Source: an uncultured bacterium (lineage in GTDB: Bacteria; Cyanobacteriota; Vampirovibrionia; Gastranaerophilales; Gastranaerophilaceae). Taken from it: DNA of 64,000 nt. Positions 26,043 through 34,667 of the stretch are shown in pieces. The translations under genes and the position numbers were made by a program. Where the stretch lies: positions 1 through 64,000 of the forward strand of contig CASERN010000011.1 in assembly GCA_949290355.1 (NCBI GenBank), read 5' to 3'. Each line of letters opens with the position of its first letter. The stretch's first letter is position 1. The notes beneath the pieces were generated by a model that worked only from the letters and a program-made list of their open reading frames with translations, searched no databases and was not told where the DNA came from.

Positions 26043-27038
26043 TTAATTCTTAATTGGCAAATATGATTGCGGGTAATTGTAATCTTCTTTAAATCCTAAA
26101 TGTCTATACATTTTTAAAGCTTGGAAATTATTTGTTTCAGTAGTTGTGTTGACTTCCGTAATAAGTTTTTCTCCATTATCTGCAAGTTCAATTAATTTTT
26201 CTACGGATCTTTTTAACATATGTTTCGAAAGCCCCTTGCCTTGATGTTCTTTCCTAATTGCAACTATAGGTATATTGGCAATTCTTCCGCCAGTAAGGTT
26301 CATAAAACAGAATCCTACGGGAATGTTATTATATAACATTACTGTTGTGGCTTCAGGTAAAAATTCTGCATATATGTTATCAACTATTTTTAATATAATA
26401 TCTTTGGTACCCTCAATTGTTTTGAATCGTGGATCAAATAATGCATCTGCAGAATCTTCAAATCCTTCTTGGACAACTTCCACAGCATCCTCAAAATACT
26501 TAGCTTGCCAATCGACAAGTTTGTATTCATTATCGAGTTGTGAAAGCTGAGTCATTTTAAGAATTTCTTTTGAATTTGTACCGGACATCATAAATCTTAA
26601 AACTGCTATGCCGACAAATTTAAAACCATATCGAGCAATTTCTCCAATAAGTTCTTTTTGTGAACCAAGCATTGGATAACAAACAATTTTTTCTAATCTT
26701 TCAGCTTTTGTTAATTCTAAGAATTTCTTTACTAAATATATGCTTCTTTCAACCATATTTTCCATTTTGAAAGAATGGATAATATTAAGCTCAATGGCTT
26801 CAGATATTGCAGTTGTATATACTAAAAATGCAACAGGGATTGAATCCTCAAAAAGTACTACACAACTTATAAGCTGTTTTTCTATAGAGTCGATAAAATC
26901 ATCATAATCTAATGGCTCAAGCTCAAATTTGTATTCATCAACGGCTCTGTTTCTAAAATCATTATACACAGGTGCAAAACTCTTATAGTCATTTTGTGTT
27001 AGAAGTCTTGCTTCAAAATTTTTATCTGTTTCAGTCAT
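26043..27038 (-). CDS. Tandem GNAT acetyltransferase
   Basis: This 331-residue protein has two GNAT-like halves. The C-terminal half is the better one, with VAIRKEHQGKGLSKHML (acetyl-CoA binding R/Q-x-x-G-x-G/A) near residue 275 and N-F-Q-A-L-K-M-Y-R-H-L-G-F. The N-terminal half is degenerate. The target molecule is unknown. AAGGAA precedes the ATG. It lies 12 nt downstream of ribBA on the same strand and probably shares the riboflavin transcript. Confidence 0.75.
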   Translation of the reverse strand: MTETDKNFEARLLTQNDYKSFAPVYNDFRNRAVDEYKFELEPLDYDDFIDSIEKQLISCVVLFEDSIPVAFLVYTTAISEAIELNIIHSFKMENMVERSIYLVKKFLELTKAERLEKIVCYPMLGSQKELIGEIARYGFKFVGIAVLRFMMSGTNSKEILKMTQLSQLDNEYKLVDWQAKYFEDAVEVVQEGFEDSADALFDPRFKTIEGTKDIILKIVDNIYAEFLPEATTVMLYNNIPVGFCFMNLTGGRIANIPIVAIRKEHQGKGLSKHMLKRSVEKLIELADNGEKLITEVNTTTETNNFQALKMYRHLGFKEDYNYPQSYLPIKN

Positions 27039-27050
27039 TTGCTTAATTCC

Positions 27051-28259
27051 TTAAATCATATGGTGCATTTTTTCTTTTTTAGTTTCCATATAACGCTTAT
27101 TATAGTCGTTAATAAATGGTGGTATTTTAACTATATCATGTACAGTTAATCCGTAACCATTCAAACCGATGATTTTTTTAGGATTATTGGTAATAAGACT
27201 AAAATTATTAAATCCGAGATCTCTTATGATTTGTGCACCCATACCGTAATCTCGTAAATCTTCTTTAAAACCAAGAGAAATATTAGCTTCCACAGTATCT
27301 TGTCCGCATTCTTGCAATTTGTATGCTTTTATTTTGTTAATGATTCCTATTCCTCTTCCTTCATGCCCTTTCATGTATATAAGCGCACCTTTACCATATT
27401 CATTAATCATTTTAAGAGCACTATGCAATTGATAATTGCAATCACATTTTAAACTATGGAAAATATCTCCTGTAAGACATTCACTGTGAACTCTTATTAA
27501 AGGAATTTTATCAGAACCGTCATCTTTTACTAGTGCAACACTTTCTTGTCCTGTTATGTGATTTACGTAACCGTAAATTTCAAATTCTCCAAATTGTGTA
27601 GGCAAATGAGCCTCAGCTTCACGTGTAACAATTTTTTCTGATTTTAATCGGTAAGCAATTAATTCTGCAACTGAAATAAATTTGATTCCATGCTTTTGAG
27701 CAAATTCGTACAATTCATCTCGTTTTGCCATATGCCCGTCTTTCCCCATAATTTCGCACATAGGACCTGCAGGAATATGCCCGCATAATCTTGCTAAATC
27801 AACAACTGCCTCGGTATGACCTGTGCGAGTTAATACTCCGCCTTTTCTTGCAACACATGGGAAAAGGTGCCCGGGTCGTCTCAAGTCAGATGGTTGAGCA
27901 TCGGGAGCAATACATACTTCAATCGTTTTTGCTCTGTCAAAAGCTGAAATACCTGTTGTTACCCCATATTTTTCAGCAGCGTCAATGCTCACAGTAAAAG
28001 CTGTTTTCATACTCTCGGTATTTTGTTCTACCATTTGATGAAGTTCCATTTTTTCTGCTATTTCAGGAGAAATTGCAAGACAGATAAGTCCTTTTGCATT
28101 TTCTGCCATAAATTTTATAACTTCAGGTGTTACCATTTGTCCTGAACAAATCAAATCACCTTCATTTTCCCTATCTTCATCATCAGCAACGATAATCATT
28201 TTGCCGTTTTTAAAATCCTCTAGGGCTTCTTCTATACTATCAAATTTAAAATTTTCCAT
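27051..28259 (-). CDS. ribBA: Bifunctional DHBP synthase / GTP cyclohydrolase II
   Basis: This 402-residue fusion supplies both precursors of riboflavin. The N-terminal half makes 3,4-dihydroxy-2-butanone 4-phosphate from ribulose 5-phosphate (DDEDRENEGD acidic loop, TGISAFDRA, RKGGVLTRTGHTEA). The C-terminal half opens GTP, with the zinc-binding Cys in H-S-E-C-L-T-G-D and K-C-D-C and the R-G-I-G-I-I-N-K loop. It overlaps nothing but starts 1 nt after ribE ends. ribD and ribH are not in this window. No FMN riboswitch is visible upstream. Confidence 0.96.
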   Translation of the reverse strand: MENFKFDSIEEALEDFKNGKMIIVADDEDRENEGDLICSGQMVTPEVIKFMAENAKGLICLAISPEIAEKMELHQMVEQNTESMKTAFTVSIDAAEKYGVTTGISAFDRAKTIEVCIAPDAQPSDLRRPGHLFPCVARKGGVLTRTGHTEAVVDLARLCGHIPAGPMCEIMGKDGHMAKRDELYEFAQKHGIKFISVAELIAYRLKSEKIVTREAEAHLPTQFGEFEIYGYVNHITGQESVALVKDDGSDKIPLIRVHSECLTGDIFHSLKCDCNYQLHSALKMINEYGKGALIYMKGHEGRGIGIINKIKAYKLQECGQDTVEANISLGFKEDLRDYGMGAQIIRDLGFNNFSLITNNPKKIIGLNGYGLTVHDIVKIPPFINDYNKRYMETKKEKMHHMI

Positions 28260-28260
28260 T

Positions 28261-28914
28261 TTACATAAACCCGTTTTCTTTCAAAAAATCTTCCGTAATA
28301 TTATTATTTTTCGTTGATAAAAATTTTTCAACATATCTGCCTAAAATATCGGTTTCAATGTTCACTAAATCTCCGATTTTTAAATATTTGAGGTTAGTAT
28401 TTTCTAGTGTATGTGGAATAATTGCAACAGAGAATGTATTATTTTGGTTTTTAGAAACAGTTAAACTGACACCATTTACCGTGATTGAGCCCTTATAGAC
28501 AATGTATTTATCTAACTCTTTTGGCACTTCAAAAGTCATATCACCTAAGTACTTTCCTGTTCCGTCAATGTGTCCCTGTACAATATGTCCGCCCATTCTG
28601 GTTGATCTGGTGCCACGCATGTAGCCCTCTTTGCCGGTAGAGGAAGCATTTTCAATTAAATCTTGTGGAAGTAGTGCTCTTTCTAAATTTACACATTCAC
28701 CAGTTTTAAAACCTTTTGTAATTCTCAAAGTCTCATCACTTACATCAGCACTAAAAGAATTTGAACTCATTGCAACAACTGTCTGACAGCAACCGTCAAT
28801 TGAAATGCTGTCTCCAATTATGGTATTATCTAAAATTTTCGAGCATTCAACAATAAGTCTGTGTCCGTCAAAACTTTTTATAAATCCAATTTCTTCTACA
28901 ATCCCTGTAAACAT
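28261..28914 (-). CDS. ribE: Riboflavin synthase, alpha subunit
   Basis: This 217-residue enzyme dismutates two lumazines to riboflavin. It has the duplicated lumazine-binding barrel: MFTGIVEEIG at the N-terminus, SIDGCCQTV and the VNLERAL block in the first half, and GGHIVQGHIDGTG, I-T-V-N-G-V-S-L-T-V and NIETDILGRYVEK in the second. ATG 28914 is chosen over a longer frame because the protein family starts at MFTG. A minus-strand extended -10 TGCTAAAAT (28930-28922) ends 7 nt before it, predicting a leaderless ribE-ribBA-GNAT transcript. Confidence 0.95.
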   Translation of the reverse strand: MFTGIVEEIGFIKSFDGHRLIVECSKILDNTIIGDSISIDGCCQTVVAMSSNSFSADVSDETLRITKGFKTGECVNLERALLPQDLIENASSTGKEGYMRGTRSTRMGGHIVQGHIDGTGKYLGDMTFEVPKELDKYIVYKGSITVNGVSLTVSKNQNNTFSVAIIPHTLENTNLKYLKIGDLVNIETDILGRYVEKFLSTKNNNITEDFLKENGFM

Positions 28915-28921
28915 ATTATTT

Positions 28922-28930
28922 ATTTTAGCA
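28922..28930 (-). promoter_or_regulatory. Extended -10 box abutting ribE
   Basis: Minus strand TGCTAAAAT, ending 7 nt before the ribE start codon; there is no room for a Shine-Dalgarno leader. Confidence 0.65.
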
Positions 28931-28938
28931 TAAATAAA

Positions 28939-28966
28939 TTGCAATAAAATATTTTCTTCATATAAT
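28939..28966 (+). promoter_or_regulatory. tpiA promoter
   Basis: TTGCAA (28939-28944), 16-nt spacer, TATAAT (28961-28966); the ATG at 29007 follows AAAGGAGAG. Confidence 0.65.
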
Positions 28967-29006
28967 TGTATATGTTAATTGTATTGAAAAAAAAGGAGAG
29001 AATATT

Positions 29007-29801
29007 ATGTCTAGAAAACCTATTATTGCAGGAAACTGGAAAATGAATTTACTTCGTAGCGAAGCTAAAGAAGTTTTTGAAGGTGTTAAAAATTTTGTAA
29101 AAGATTATACAGCAGTACAATTACCTACAATTGTTATAGCTCCTGTGTTTACATCAATAGCAGCAGTAGAAGCTGTAAGATGCGATTGCGGTTGCGGTGG
29201 AAATAAAATTTCTATCGCAGGTCAAAACTGCCACTGGGAAAAATCAGGTGCTTACACAGGCGAAATTTCTGTTGAAATGTTGAAAGATGCAGGTTGTGAT
29301 TATGTAATTATCGGCCACTCTGAAAGAAGACAATATTTCTCAGAAACTGATGAAATGATTAATAAAAAAGCAAAAGCTATTTTAGCAGGCGGATTAATTC
29401 CTATTATTTGCTGTGGTGAAACTTTAGAGCAAAGAGAATCAGGTGTTACTGATAAACACATTGCATCTCAAATTAAAGCGGCATTAGACGGTATTTCATC
29501 TGAAGATGTTGCAAAATCAGTTATCGCATACGAACCAATTTGGGCTATTGGTACAGGAAAGACTTGTGATGCTGATGAAGCTAACAGAGTAATTGCAATG
29601 ATTAGAAATGTTGTAAAAGAAGTTGCAGGCGCTGAAGCTGCTGATGCAATCAGAATTCTTTACGGTGGATCTGTAAAACCTTCAACAATTGAAGAACAAA
29701 TGTCTAAATCAGATATTGATGGTGCTTTAATTGGTGGAGCTTCATTAAAAGCAGACAGCTTAAATGAAATTATTGAAAAAACTATGAAATTAATGAAATA
29801 G
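29007..29801 (+). CDS. tpiA: Triosephosphate isomerase
   Basis: This 264-residue TIM barrel interconverts dihydroxyacetone phosphate and glyceraldehyde 3-phosphate. The active-site Lys is in G-N-W-K-M-N, the His in V-I-I-G-H-S-E-R-R, the catalytic Glu in A-Y-E-P-I-W-A-I-G-T-G, and the phosphate loop in L-Y-G-G-S-V. A short Cys/Gly-rich insertion (CDCGCGGN, about residues 60-67) before the second strand is unusual and lengthens the protein slightly. It has its own promoter, a strong Shine-Dalgarno, and a terminator. Confidence 0.97.
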   Translation: MSRKPIIAGNWKMNLLRSEAKEVFEGVKNFVKDYTAVQLPTIVIAPVFTSIAAVEAVRCDCGCGGNKISIAGQNCHWEKSGAYTGEISVEMLKDAGCDYVIIGHSERRQYFSETDEMINKKAKAILAGGLIPIICCGETLEQRESGVTDKHIASQIKAALDGISSEDVAKSVIAYEPIWAIGTGKTCDADEANRVIAMIRNVVKEVAGAEAADAIRILYGGSVKPSTIEEQMSKSDIDGALIGGASLKADSLNEIIEKTMKLMK

Positions 29802-29824
29802 TTTTTGTAAAAAATCAAAAAAAT

Positions 29825-29857
29825 AATAAGGCAGGATTTTCTAAGTCCTGCCTTATT
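29825..29857. terminator. tpiA terminator
   Basis: Perfect 12-bp stem AATAAGGCAGGA / TCCTGCCTTATT (29825-29836 with 29846-29857) with a TTTTCTAAG loop, 24 nt after the tpiA stop. Confidence 0.85.
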
Positions 29858-29859
29858 AC

Positions 29860-30300
29860 ATAATATATGTTATAAGTATAAATATTATTAGCATTATAAT
29901 AGAAAAATTCTATAAATTATCTCCGATGGGTCTTCCAGACAGGGGAACTTTTTATGGAAAAAGTTCCACAAAACCACCCACACGTTGCATTCGCTAATAA
30001 TCTGTAATGGCTCAACATAAATCGGCTTAACTCGCTTACGCTCAAACAAAAGCCTCTTTGAAATTTGTTTCACCAACAATTATTGCTCATTACACTATTG
30101 TGGGAATCTTTATTAATCACTACTTAACGAAATGATAACAAAGCAGACATTGTTTGAACGCAGTGAGTTTGTCTGCTATAGATTGAGTTTAGTAGTGATT
30201 AAACGGTTTAGCGTGTTTTCTTTTCTTATGTAGATTCTTTTCTTTTGCATCGCAACAAAAGAAAAGAATATACAACGATAAAAAAATATTATTTTAAATT
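29860..30300. other. Long non-coding region with nested inverted repeats
   Basis: No convincing gene lies here, but there is much structure. Hairpin A: GGAACTTTTT/AAAAAGTTCC (29944-29967). Nested pair B: an outer TTAATCACTACT..AGTAGTGATTAA encloses AGCAGACA..TGTCTGCT (roughly 30114-30202). Hairpin C: a 14-bp perfect stem ATTCTTTTCTTTTG (30234-30247 with 30256-30269). Local G+C is higher than in neighbouring gaps. It could be an RNA gene, a decayed mobile element, or a repeat family; the 60720-60860 gap has a similar look. Confidence 0.5.
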
Positions 30301-30328
30301 ATTATATAACATATATTATGTTATTAAA

Positions 30329-30358
30329 TTGACATTATCTCTGCTTTTGGTTTATAAT
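30329..30358 (+). promoter_or_regulatory. Promoter of the rpmF/fatty-acid cluster
   Basis: TTGACA (30329-30334), 18-nt spacer, TATAAT (30353-30358). AAGGAG then serves the ATG at 30396. Confidence 0.8.
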
Positions 30359-30395
30359 TTAGTATACTTGTATTAAAAAAGATAAGGAGTGCAAA

Positions 30396-30647
30396 ATGGC
30401 ACAACAATTCAATCCTCAGAATATAAAAAAAAGAATTTCTGTTTTAGTTTTTTTAAAAGGTTCAACAGCTCCTTTAGTTTTGTATGTTGAAAAACCAGAA
30501 GAACTATATGCAGAATTACAACAAGCTATAAAAAGTGCAGCTGCAACTTTAATTGAAAAAGAAACTTTAGGTCCTTTAAAAAAAGTTTGCTTTATTTCTA
30601 ACCAAATTGCAGCTTTGGCTATTCAAGAAGAACAATATGTAGGATAA
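30396..30647 (+). CDS. Conserved-looking small protein at head of the lipid cluster
   Basis: This 83-residue soluble protein is not one I can name. It starts with a basic segment, has a beta-like block (ISVLVFLKGSTAPLVLYVE), a helix with E-E-L-Y-A-E-L and a C-terminal I-A-A-L-A-I-Q-E-E. The pattern resembles a small alpha/beta fold. It has a consensus promoter and an AAGGAG site and lies 6 nt before yceD, so it is the first gene of the operon that makes ribosomal protein L32 and fatty acid enzymes. Confidence 0.65.
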   Translation: MAQQFNPQNIKKRISVLVFLKGSTAPLVLYVEKPEELYAELQQAIKSAAATLIEKETLGPLKKVCFISNQIAALAIQEEQYVG

Positions 30648-30653
30648 TTTTTT

Positions 30654-31151
30654 ATGGATTACAAAATTTCAATAGAAGAATTGGAAAACTCTCCTTCAAA
30701 AACTCTTGATTTTCATTTTGAAGAAAAAATTAAAGAGTTAAATTGTGTTACTCCAATTATTTCTGATTTGGAAATTACTTCTTTAGGTGATTTTATTGAA
30801 GTTAAAGGTAATGTTAAAGGAATTGTAAAGCTTGAATGTGATTTATGTTTAAAAGAATTTGATTATAAATTGGATTTTTTAATAGATGAGATGTTTGCAA
30901 AAGATCAGCTACTAGATGATTATGGGCTGGAATTTGAATTAAAAGACGGTCAGTTTGTTACTGATTTAGAAGGTGCAGATGAAATTGATATTTATGACTT
31001 ATTGTATCAATCTGTAATATTAAATTTACCAAATAAAAAAGTTTGTGGTATAAATTGTAATGGGGATAAATTTTTAAAAGAAGAAAATTTATCCGATCCG
31101 AGATTAGATGTTTTCAAAAATATCAAAATCGAAGATAAAAAAGAAATATAA
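30654..31151 (+). CDS. yceD: DUF177 (YceD-like) protein
   Basis: This 165-residue protein belongs to the DUF177/YceD family, which almost always precedes rpmF. It has an N-terminal beta-rich half with V-K-G-N-V-K-G-I-V-K-L-E-C-D-L-C-L (a C-x2-C pair), and a C-terminal acidic part with D-I-Y-D-L-L-Y-Q-S-V-I-L-N-L-P. In plants and some bacteria the family has been connected to 23S rRNA; the exact bacterial role is unsettled. The synteny with rpmF-plsX-fab supports the call. Confidence 0.85.
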   Translation: MDYKISIEELENSPSKTLDFHFEEKIKELNCVTPIISDLEITSLGDFIEVKGNVKGIVKLECDLCLKEFDYKLDFLIDEMFAKDQLLDDYGLEFELKDGQFVTDLEGADEIDIYDLLYQSVILNLPNKKVCGINCNGDKFLKEENLSDPRLDVFKNIKIEDKKEI

Positions 31152-31183
31152 GTAGTATAAGAAAATAAAAAGGAAAAAGAAAA

Positions 31184-31495
31184 ATGGCAGTACCTAAGAA
31201 AAGAACAGGACATTCAGCACAAGGACATAGAAGAAGTAACTGGAAAGCTACAAAACCGGAAACTACTAAATGCCCAAATTGTGGTGAAACAGTATTAACT
31301 CACACAGTATGTACAGCTTGCGGAACTTACAAAGGTAAACCTGTAAGCTTGAAAGACAGAGTTGAAGAAACAGCAGTAAAAGAAGAAAAAAAACCTGCTA
31401 AAAAATCAACTAAAAAAGCTGAAAAAGTTGAAGAAGTTGAAGCAAAAGTAGAAGAAGCAAAAGAAGAAGAAACTTCTGAAACTGAAGAAAAATAG
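31184..31495 (+). CDS. rpmF: Ribosomal protein L32 with long charged tail
   Basis: The first 58 residues are L32: A-V-P-K-K-R-T (the family N-terminus), the Arg/Ser-rich HRRSNWK, and two C-x2-C pairs (CPNCGE, CTACGT) that bind zinc. Instead of ending there, the protein runs to 103 residues with an Ala/Lys/Glu tail containing KKPAKKSTKKAEK and repeated VEE/KEE. Such a tail would protrude from the large subunit near the peptidyl-transferase exit side. It is co-transcribed with yceD. A 12-bp hairpin follows. Confidence 0.93.
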   Translation: MAVPKKRTGHSAQGHRRSNWKATKPETTKCPNCGETVLTHTVCTACGTYKGKPVSLKDRVEETAVKEEKKPAKKSTKKAEKVEEVEAKVEEAKEEETSETEEK

Positions 31496-31506
31496 TTTTA
31501 TAAACA

Positions 31507-31540
31507 GTTGAGTGGCTGATAATTTCAGCCCTCAACCTTT
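31507..31540 (+). terminator. Hairpin after rpmF (partial terminator or processing site)
   Basis: GTTGAG-(T bulge)-GGCTGA pairs with TCAGCC-CTCAAC (31507-31519 with 31525-31536), loop TAATT, followed by CCTTTT. The weak T-run suggests attenuation rather than complete termination before plsX. Confidence 0.6.
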
Positions 31541-31580
31541 TAACCGTTATACTTAATTATGAGACTTTGAGAGGGATAAG

Positions 31581-32639
31581 ATGACGAGAATAGCGATAGA
31601 TGCAATGGGCGGCGACCATGCTCCACATGAAATAGTTGCAGGAGCAGTATGGGCAGCAAAAGAATACGGTGTTGCAATTGAGTTGGTTGGGAAACAAGAT
31701 AGAATTGAGCAAGAGCTTGATAAAATTTCTCATGAAGGCTTCATGACTGATTATGGAAAAGGTGGAGCAGCTAAATATCGTGTTAAAATTGATACTTCTA
31801 AACTTGATATAAAAATAACCCATGCTTCTGAGGTCATTGAAATGGGTGAGGCCCCGGGACAAGCTATTCGTAAAAAGAAAAAATCATCTATAGTTTTAGC
31901 AGTTGATGCAGTAGCTCAAGGTAGTTCTGATGCTGTTGTAGCTGCAGGTTCTACTGGTGCGGCTATGGCATCAAGTTTGTTTGGCCTTGGTAGAATTCCT
32001 GGTATTGACAGACCTGCTATTGCTGTAACTTTGCCTACAATTAAAAAACCGATTGTTGTAATTGATGGAGGTGCTAATAGCAATTGTTCTCCGGAAATGC
32101 TTCACCAATTTGCAATTATGGGTGCTACTTTCTCTAAAAATGTTTTGGGTATTGAACATCCTAGAGTTGGTGTTTTGAATATCGGAGAAGAAGCAGGCAA
32201 AGGTAATGAGTTGGCTCAAGCTACTTATAAATTGCTTGAAGCACAACAAGATAAGTTGAATTTCGTTGGAAACATTGAAGGGAAAGAAATTTTCTTAAGT
32301 GTTTGCGATGTGGTAGTTTGTGATGGTTTTGTTGGTAATGTTGCATTAAAAGTAACTGAGGGTACTTCTCAAATGTTATTTAGAATGTTAAAGCAAGAAT
32401 TCAAAGCTGATATTTTAGGTAAAATAATTGGGCTGTTAGCAAAGCCTTTCATGAAAAGAATTTATACAAAAATTAATTATGAAGAATTTGGCGGAGCTTT
32501 ACTTTTGGGTGTTAAAGGTATAACAGTAATATCTCATGGCAGAAGCAAGGCTTATGCAATTAAGAACGCGGTAAGAGTTGCAAAACATGCCGTAGAAACA
32601 GGCGTAAACGAAAAAATAGCTAAGTTTTATGAGGAATAA
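31581..32639 (+). CDS. plsX: Phosphate acyltransferase PlsX
   Basis: PlsX turns acyl-ACP into acyl-phosphate, the first step of phospholipid synthesis in bacteria that use PlsY. This 352-residue protein starts with the family signature I-A-I-D-A-M-G-G-D-H-A-P, and shows SVVVAAGSTGA-like (DAVVAAGSTGAAM), D-G-G-A-N and the GEEAGKGN loop, and an ending GVKG-x-x-x-x-S-H-G-R-S. Residues 60-80 are a little longer than in Bacillus PlsX. GAGAGG precedes the ATG. It is followed by fabH after 5 nt. Confidence 0.96.
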   Translation: MTRIAIDAMGGDHAPHEIVAGAVWAAKEYGVAIELVGKQDRIEQELDKISHEGFMTDYGKGGAAKYRVKIDTSKLDIKITHASEVIEMGEAPGQAIRKKKKSSIVLAVDAVAQGSSDAVVAAGSTGAAMASSLFGLGRIPGIDRPAIAVTLPTIKKPIVVIDGGANSNCSPEMLHQFAIMGATFSKNVLGIEHPRVGVLNIGEEAGKGNELAQATYKLLEAQQDKLNFVGNIEGKEIFLSVCDVVVCDGFVGNVALKVTEGTSQMLFRMLKQEFKADILGKIIGLLAKPFMKRIYTKINYEEFGGALLLGVKGITVISHGRSKAYAIKNAVRVAKHAVETGVNEKIAKFYEE

Positions 32640-32644
32640 AATAT

Positions 32645-33655
32645 ATGACAGATAAATTGATTCCATTGAGAATTGCAGGTGTAGGATATAGTTTGCCTGA
32701 AACAGTAATTACAAATGATGATTTGACAAAATTGTATGAGACATCAGATGAATGGATTTATACTCGTACAGGTATTAAAGAAAGACGAGTTGTATCAGGT
32801 GAACAAAATGCTATTGATTTAGGCTTTGAAGCTGCTCAAAGAGCTTTAGAAAAGGCAAAAATGAAGCCTGATGATATTGATTTGATAGTTGCAGCATCAT
32901 CTGCACCGCCTGATTTGTACCCTGCAATTGCTTGTCATATACATCAAAGATTAGGCATTAAGGCTCAAATTCCAGCTTTTGATATTACTGCAGCATGCTC
33001 AGGATTAATTTATGCTTTAAGTATTGCAAGAGCATATATTGCATCTGGAATGTATAAAAATATTTTGCTTGTTGCAACAGACAACAATTCCCGTTTAGTA
33101 AATTGGGAAGACAGATCTACATCAATTTTGTTTGGGGATGGTGCAGGTGCTATGGTAGTTACTCAAGCAGAAGATGGAATCGATGATATTATTGCAATTG
33201 ATATTAAAGCTGACGGGAATTATGGAAATTTAATCGAACTTTCATTTGATGGTAAAAATTGTCCTTTGGTTGATCAATATGAGGAAAAACCAAAAGGCAT
33301 AAGAATGAATGGTCGCGGTGTATATACATTCGTTGCTAAAATCCTTCCTCATTATGTAGAAGATTTGATTACTAATGCAGGATTAAAAGCTGAAGATATT
33401 GATTATTTAATTCCGCACCAAGCTAATATTAGAATTATTCAAGCTGTCCAAGAAAGATTGGGATATTCTGATGACAAGGTTGTTACAAATATCAAATATT
33501 ATGGTAATACATCAGCTGCTTCAATTCCTATAGCATTAGCAGAAAGTGTAGAAAAAGGAAATGTAAAATTAGGAACTACTGCTGTACTTTGCGGTTTTGG
33601 CGCAGGTATGACATGGGGTGGTGCGATTGTAAGATTGCGTGAAGGTATTTGCTAA
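32645..33655 (+). CDS. fabH: Beta-ketoacyl-ACP synthase III
   Basis: FabH starts fatty acid synthesis by condensing acetyl-CoA with malonyl-ACP. This 336-residue thiolase-fold enzyme has the catalytic Cys118 in T-A-A-C-S-G, His in P-H-Q-A-N-x-R-I and Asn in Y-G-N-T-S-A-A-S. The C-terminal G-F-G-A-G-M-T-W-G-G is the usual end. It is 5 nt from plsX, as in many bacteria. FabH choice of primer (straight or branched) cannot be read from these motifs. Confidence 0.97.
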   Translation: MTDKLIPLRIAGVGYSLPETVITNDDLTKLYETSDEWIYTRTGIKERRVVSGEQNAIDLGFEAAQRALEKAKMKPDDIDLIVAASSAPPDLYPAIACHIHQRLGIKAQIPAFDITAACSGLIYALSIARAYIASGMYKNILLVATDNNSRLVNWEDRSTSILFGDGAGAMVVTQAEDGIDDIIAIDIKADGNYGNLIELSFDGKNCPLVDQYEEKPKGIRMNGRGVYTFVAKILPHYVEDLITNAGLKAEDIDYLIPHQANIRIIQAVQERLGYSDDKVVTNIKYYGNTSAASIPIALAESVEKGNVKLGTTAVLCGFGAGMTWGGAIVRLREGIC

Positions 33656-33684
33656 TTTTATAACAATTTTTAAGGAGTATAATT

Positions 33685-34632
33685 ATGACAAAAAAAATAG
33701 CTTTTCTTTTCCCTGGACAAGGCTCTCAAGCTGTTGGTATGGGCAAGGATTTGTATGATAATTTTGAAAGTGCAAAATCTGTATTTGACACGGCAGATAA
33801 AGTTTTGGGAAAAAGTGTTACAACTTTATGTTTTGAAGGTCCTGAAGATGCTTTGAAACAAACGGTAAATACTCAGCCTTGTATTGTAACAATGTCAATC
33901 GCAGCTTTGGAAGCTTTAAAATCTCAATTAGATATCAAACCTGATTTTGTTGCAGGCCATTCATTAGGTGAGTATTGTGCAATGTATGAAGCTGGAGTTA
34001 TGTCTTTGGATACAACATTAAAAGCTATCCAAAAAAGAGCAGATTTGATGGGTGCAACTCATGGCGGTGCAATGTCCGCAATTTTAAATGCTCCTGAAGG
34101 TGCTTTAGAAGAAGCTCTAAAAGAAGCTTCTCAAGTTGGTTATGTTGATGTTGCAAACTATAATTCACCGGCTCAAGTTGTAATTACAGGTGATGAAGCA
34201 GCAGTTGCAAAGGCTGGAGAATTATTACTTGCAAAAGGTGCAAGAAGAGTTGTTCCTTTAGCTGTATCAGGAGCTTTCCACTCTAAATTTATGGAAAATG
34301 CAGGACATGAATTTGAAAAATTTGTATCAGAGCTTGAATTGAATGATGCTCAAACTCCTGTTGTTACAAATGTTGATGCATCTGCAACAACTGAAAGTTG
34401 TGATTTCAGAGTAAAAATGCCAAAACAGATTTATTCATCTGTTCACTGGACTCAATCTATTCAAAAAATGGCATCAGAAGGTGTTGAAATTTTTGTAGAA
34501 ATCGGACCAGGCAAAGTTCTTGCAGGTTTGAATAAGAAAATTGTACCTGAAGCAAAAGTATTTAACATTTATGATAAAGCATCTTTAGATGCAACAATTA
34601 CTTCTTTAAAAGAAGAAATGGTGTGTGTATAA
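33685..34632 (+). CDS. fabD: Malonyl-CoA:ACP transacylase
   Basis: FabD loads malonyl groups onto acyl carrier protein. The 315-residue protein starts with F-L-F-P-G-Q-G-S-Q-A-V-G-M-G, has the nucleophile Ser in G-H-S-L-G-E-Y (near residue 94), the substrate-binding Arg region Q-K-R-A-D-L-M, and the catalytic His in S-G-A-F-H-S. It is preceded by AAGGAG, lies 29 nt after fabH, and is followed after 35 nt by fabG. Confidence 0.97.
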   Translation: MTKKIAFLFPGQGSQAVGMGKDLYDNFESAKSVFDTADKVLGKSVTTLCFEGPEDALKQTVNTQPCIVTMSIAALEALKSQLDIKPDFVAGHSLGEYCAMYEAGVMSLDTTLKAIQKRADLMGATHGGAMSAILNAPEGALEEALKEASQVGYVDVANYNSPAQVVITGDEAAVAKAGELLLAKGARRVVPLAVSGAFHSKFMENAGHEFEKFVSELELNDAQTPVVTNVDASATTESCDFRVKMPKQIYSSVHWTQSIQKMASEGVEIFVEIGPGKVLAGLNKKIVPEAKVFNIYDKASLDATITSLKEEMVCV

Positions 34633-34667
34633 CTAGGATTTATCCAATAAAATAAGGAGAAAAATTA

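Noticed and set aside
28915-29006. FMN riboswitch upstream of ribE/ribBA
   Set aside because: The -10 box lies 7 nt from the start codon, so there is no leader to hold a riboswitch, and no RFN-type conserved core is seen.
29894-30079. 61-codon minus-strand frame in the structured gap
   Set aside because: It crosses inverted repeats, has no ribosome binding site and no protein-like pattern.
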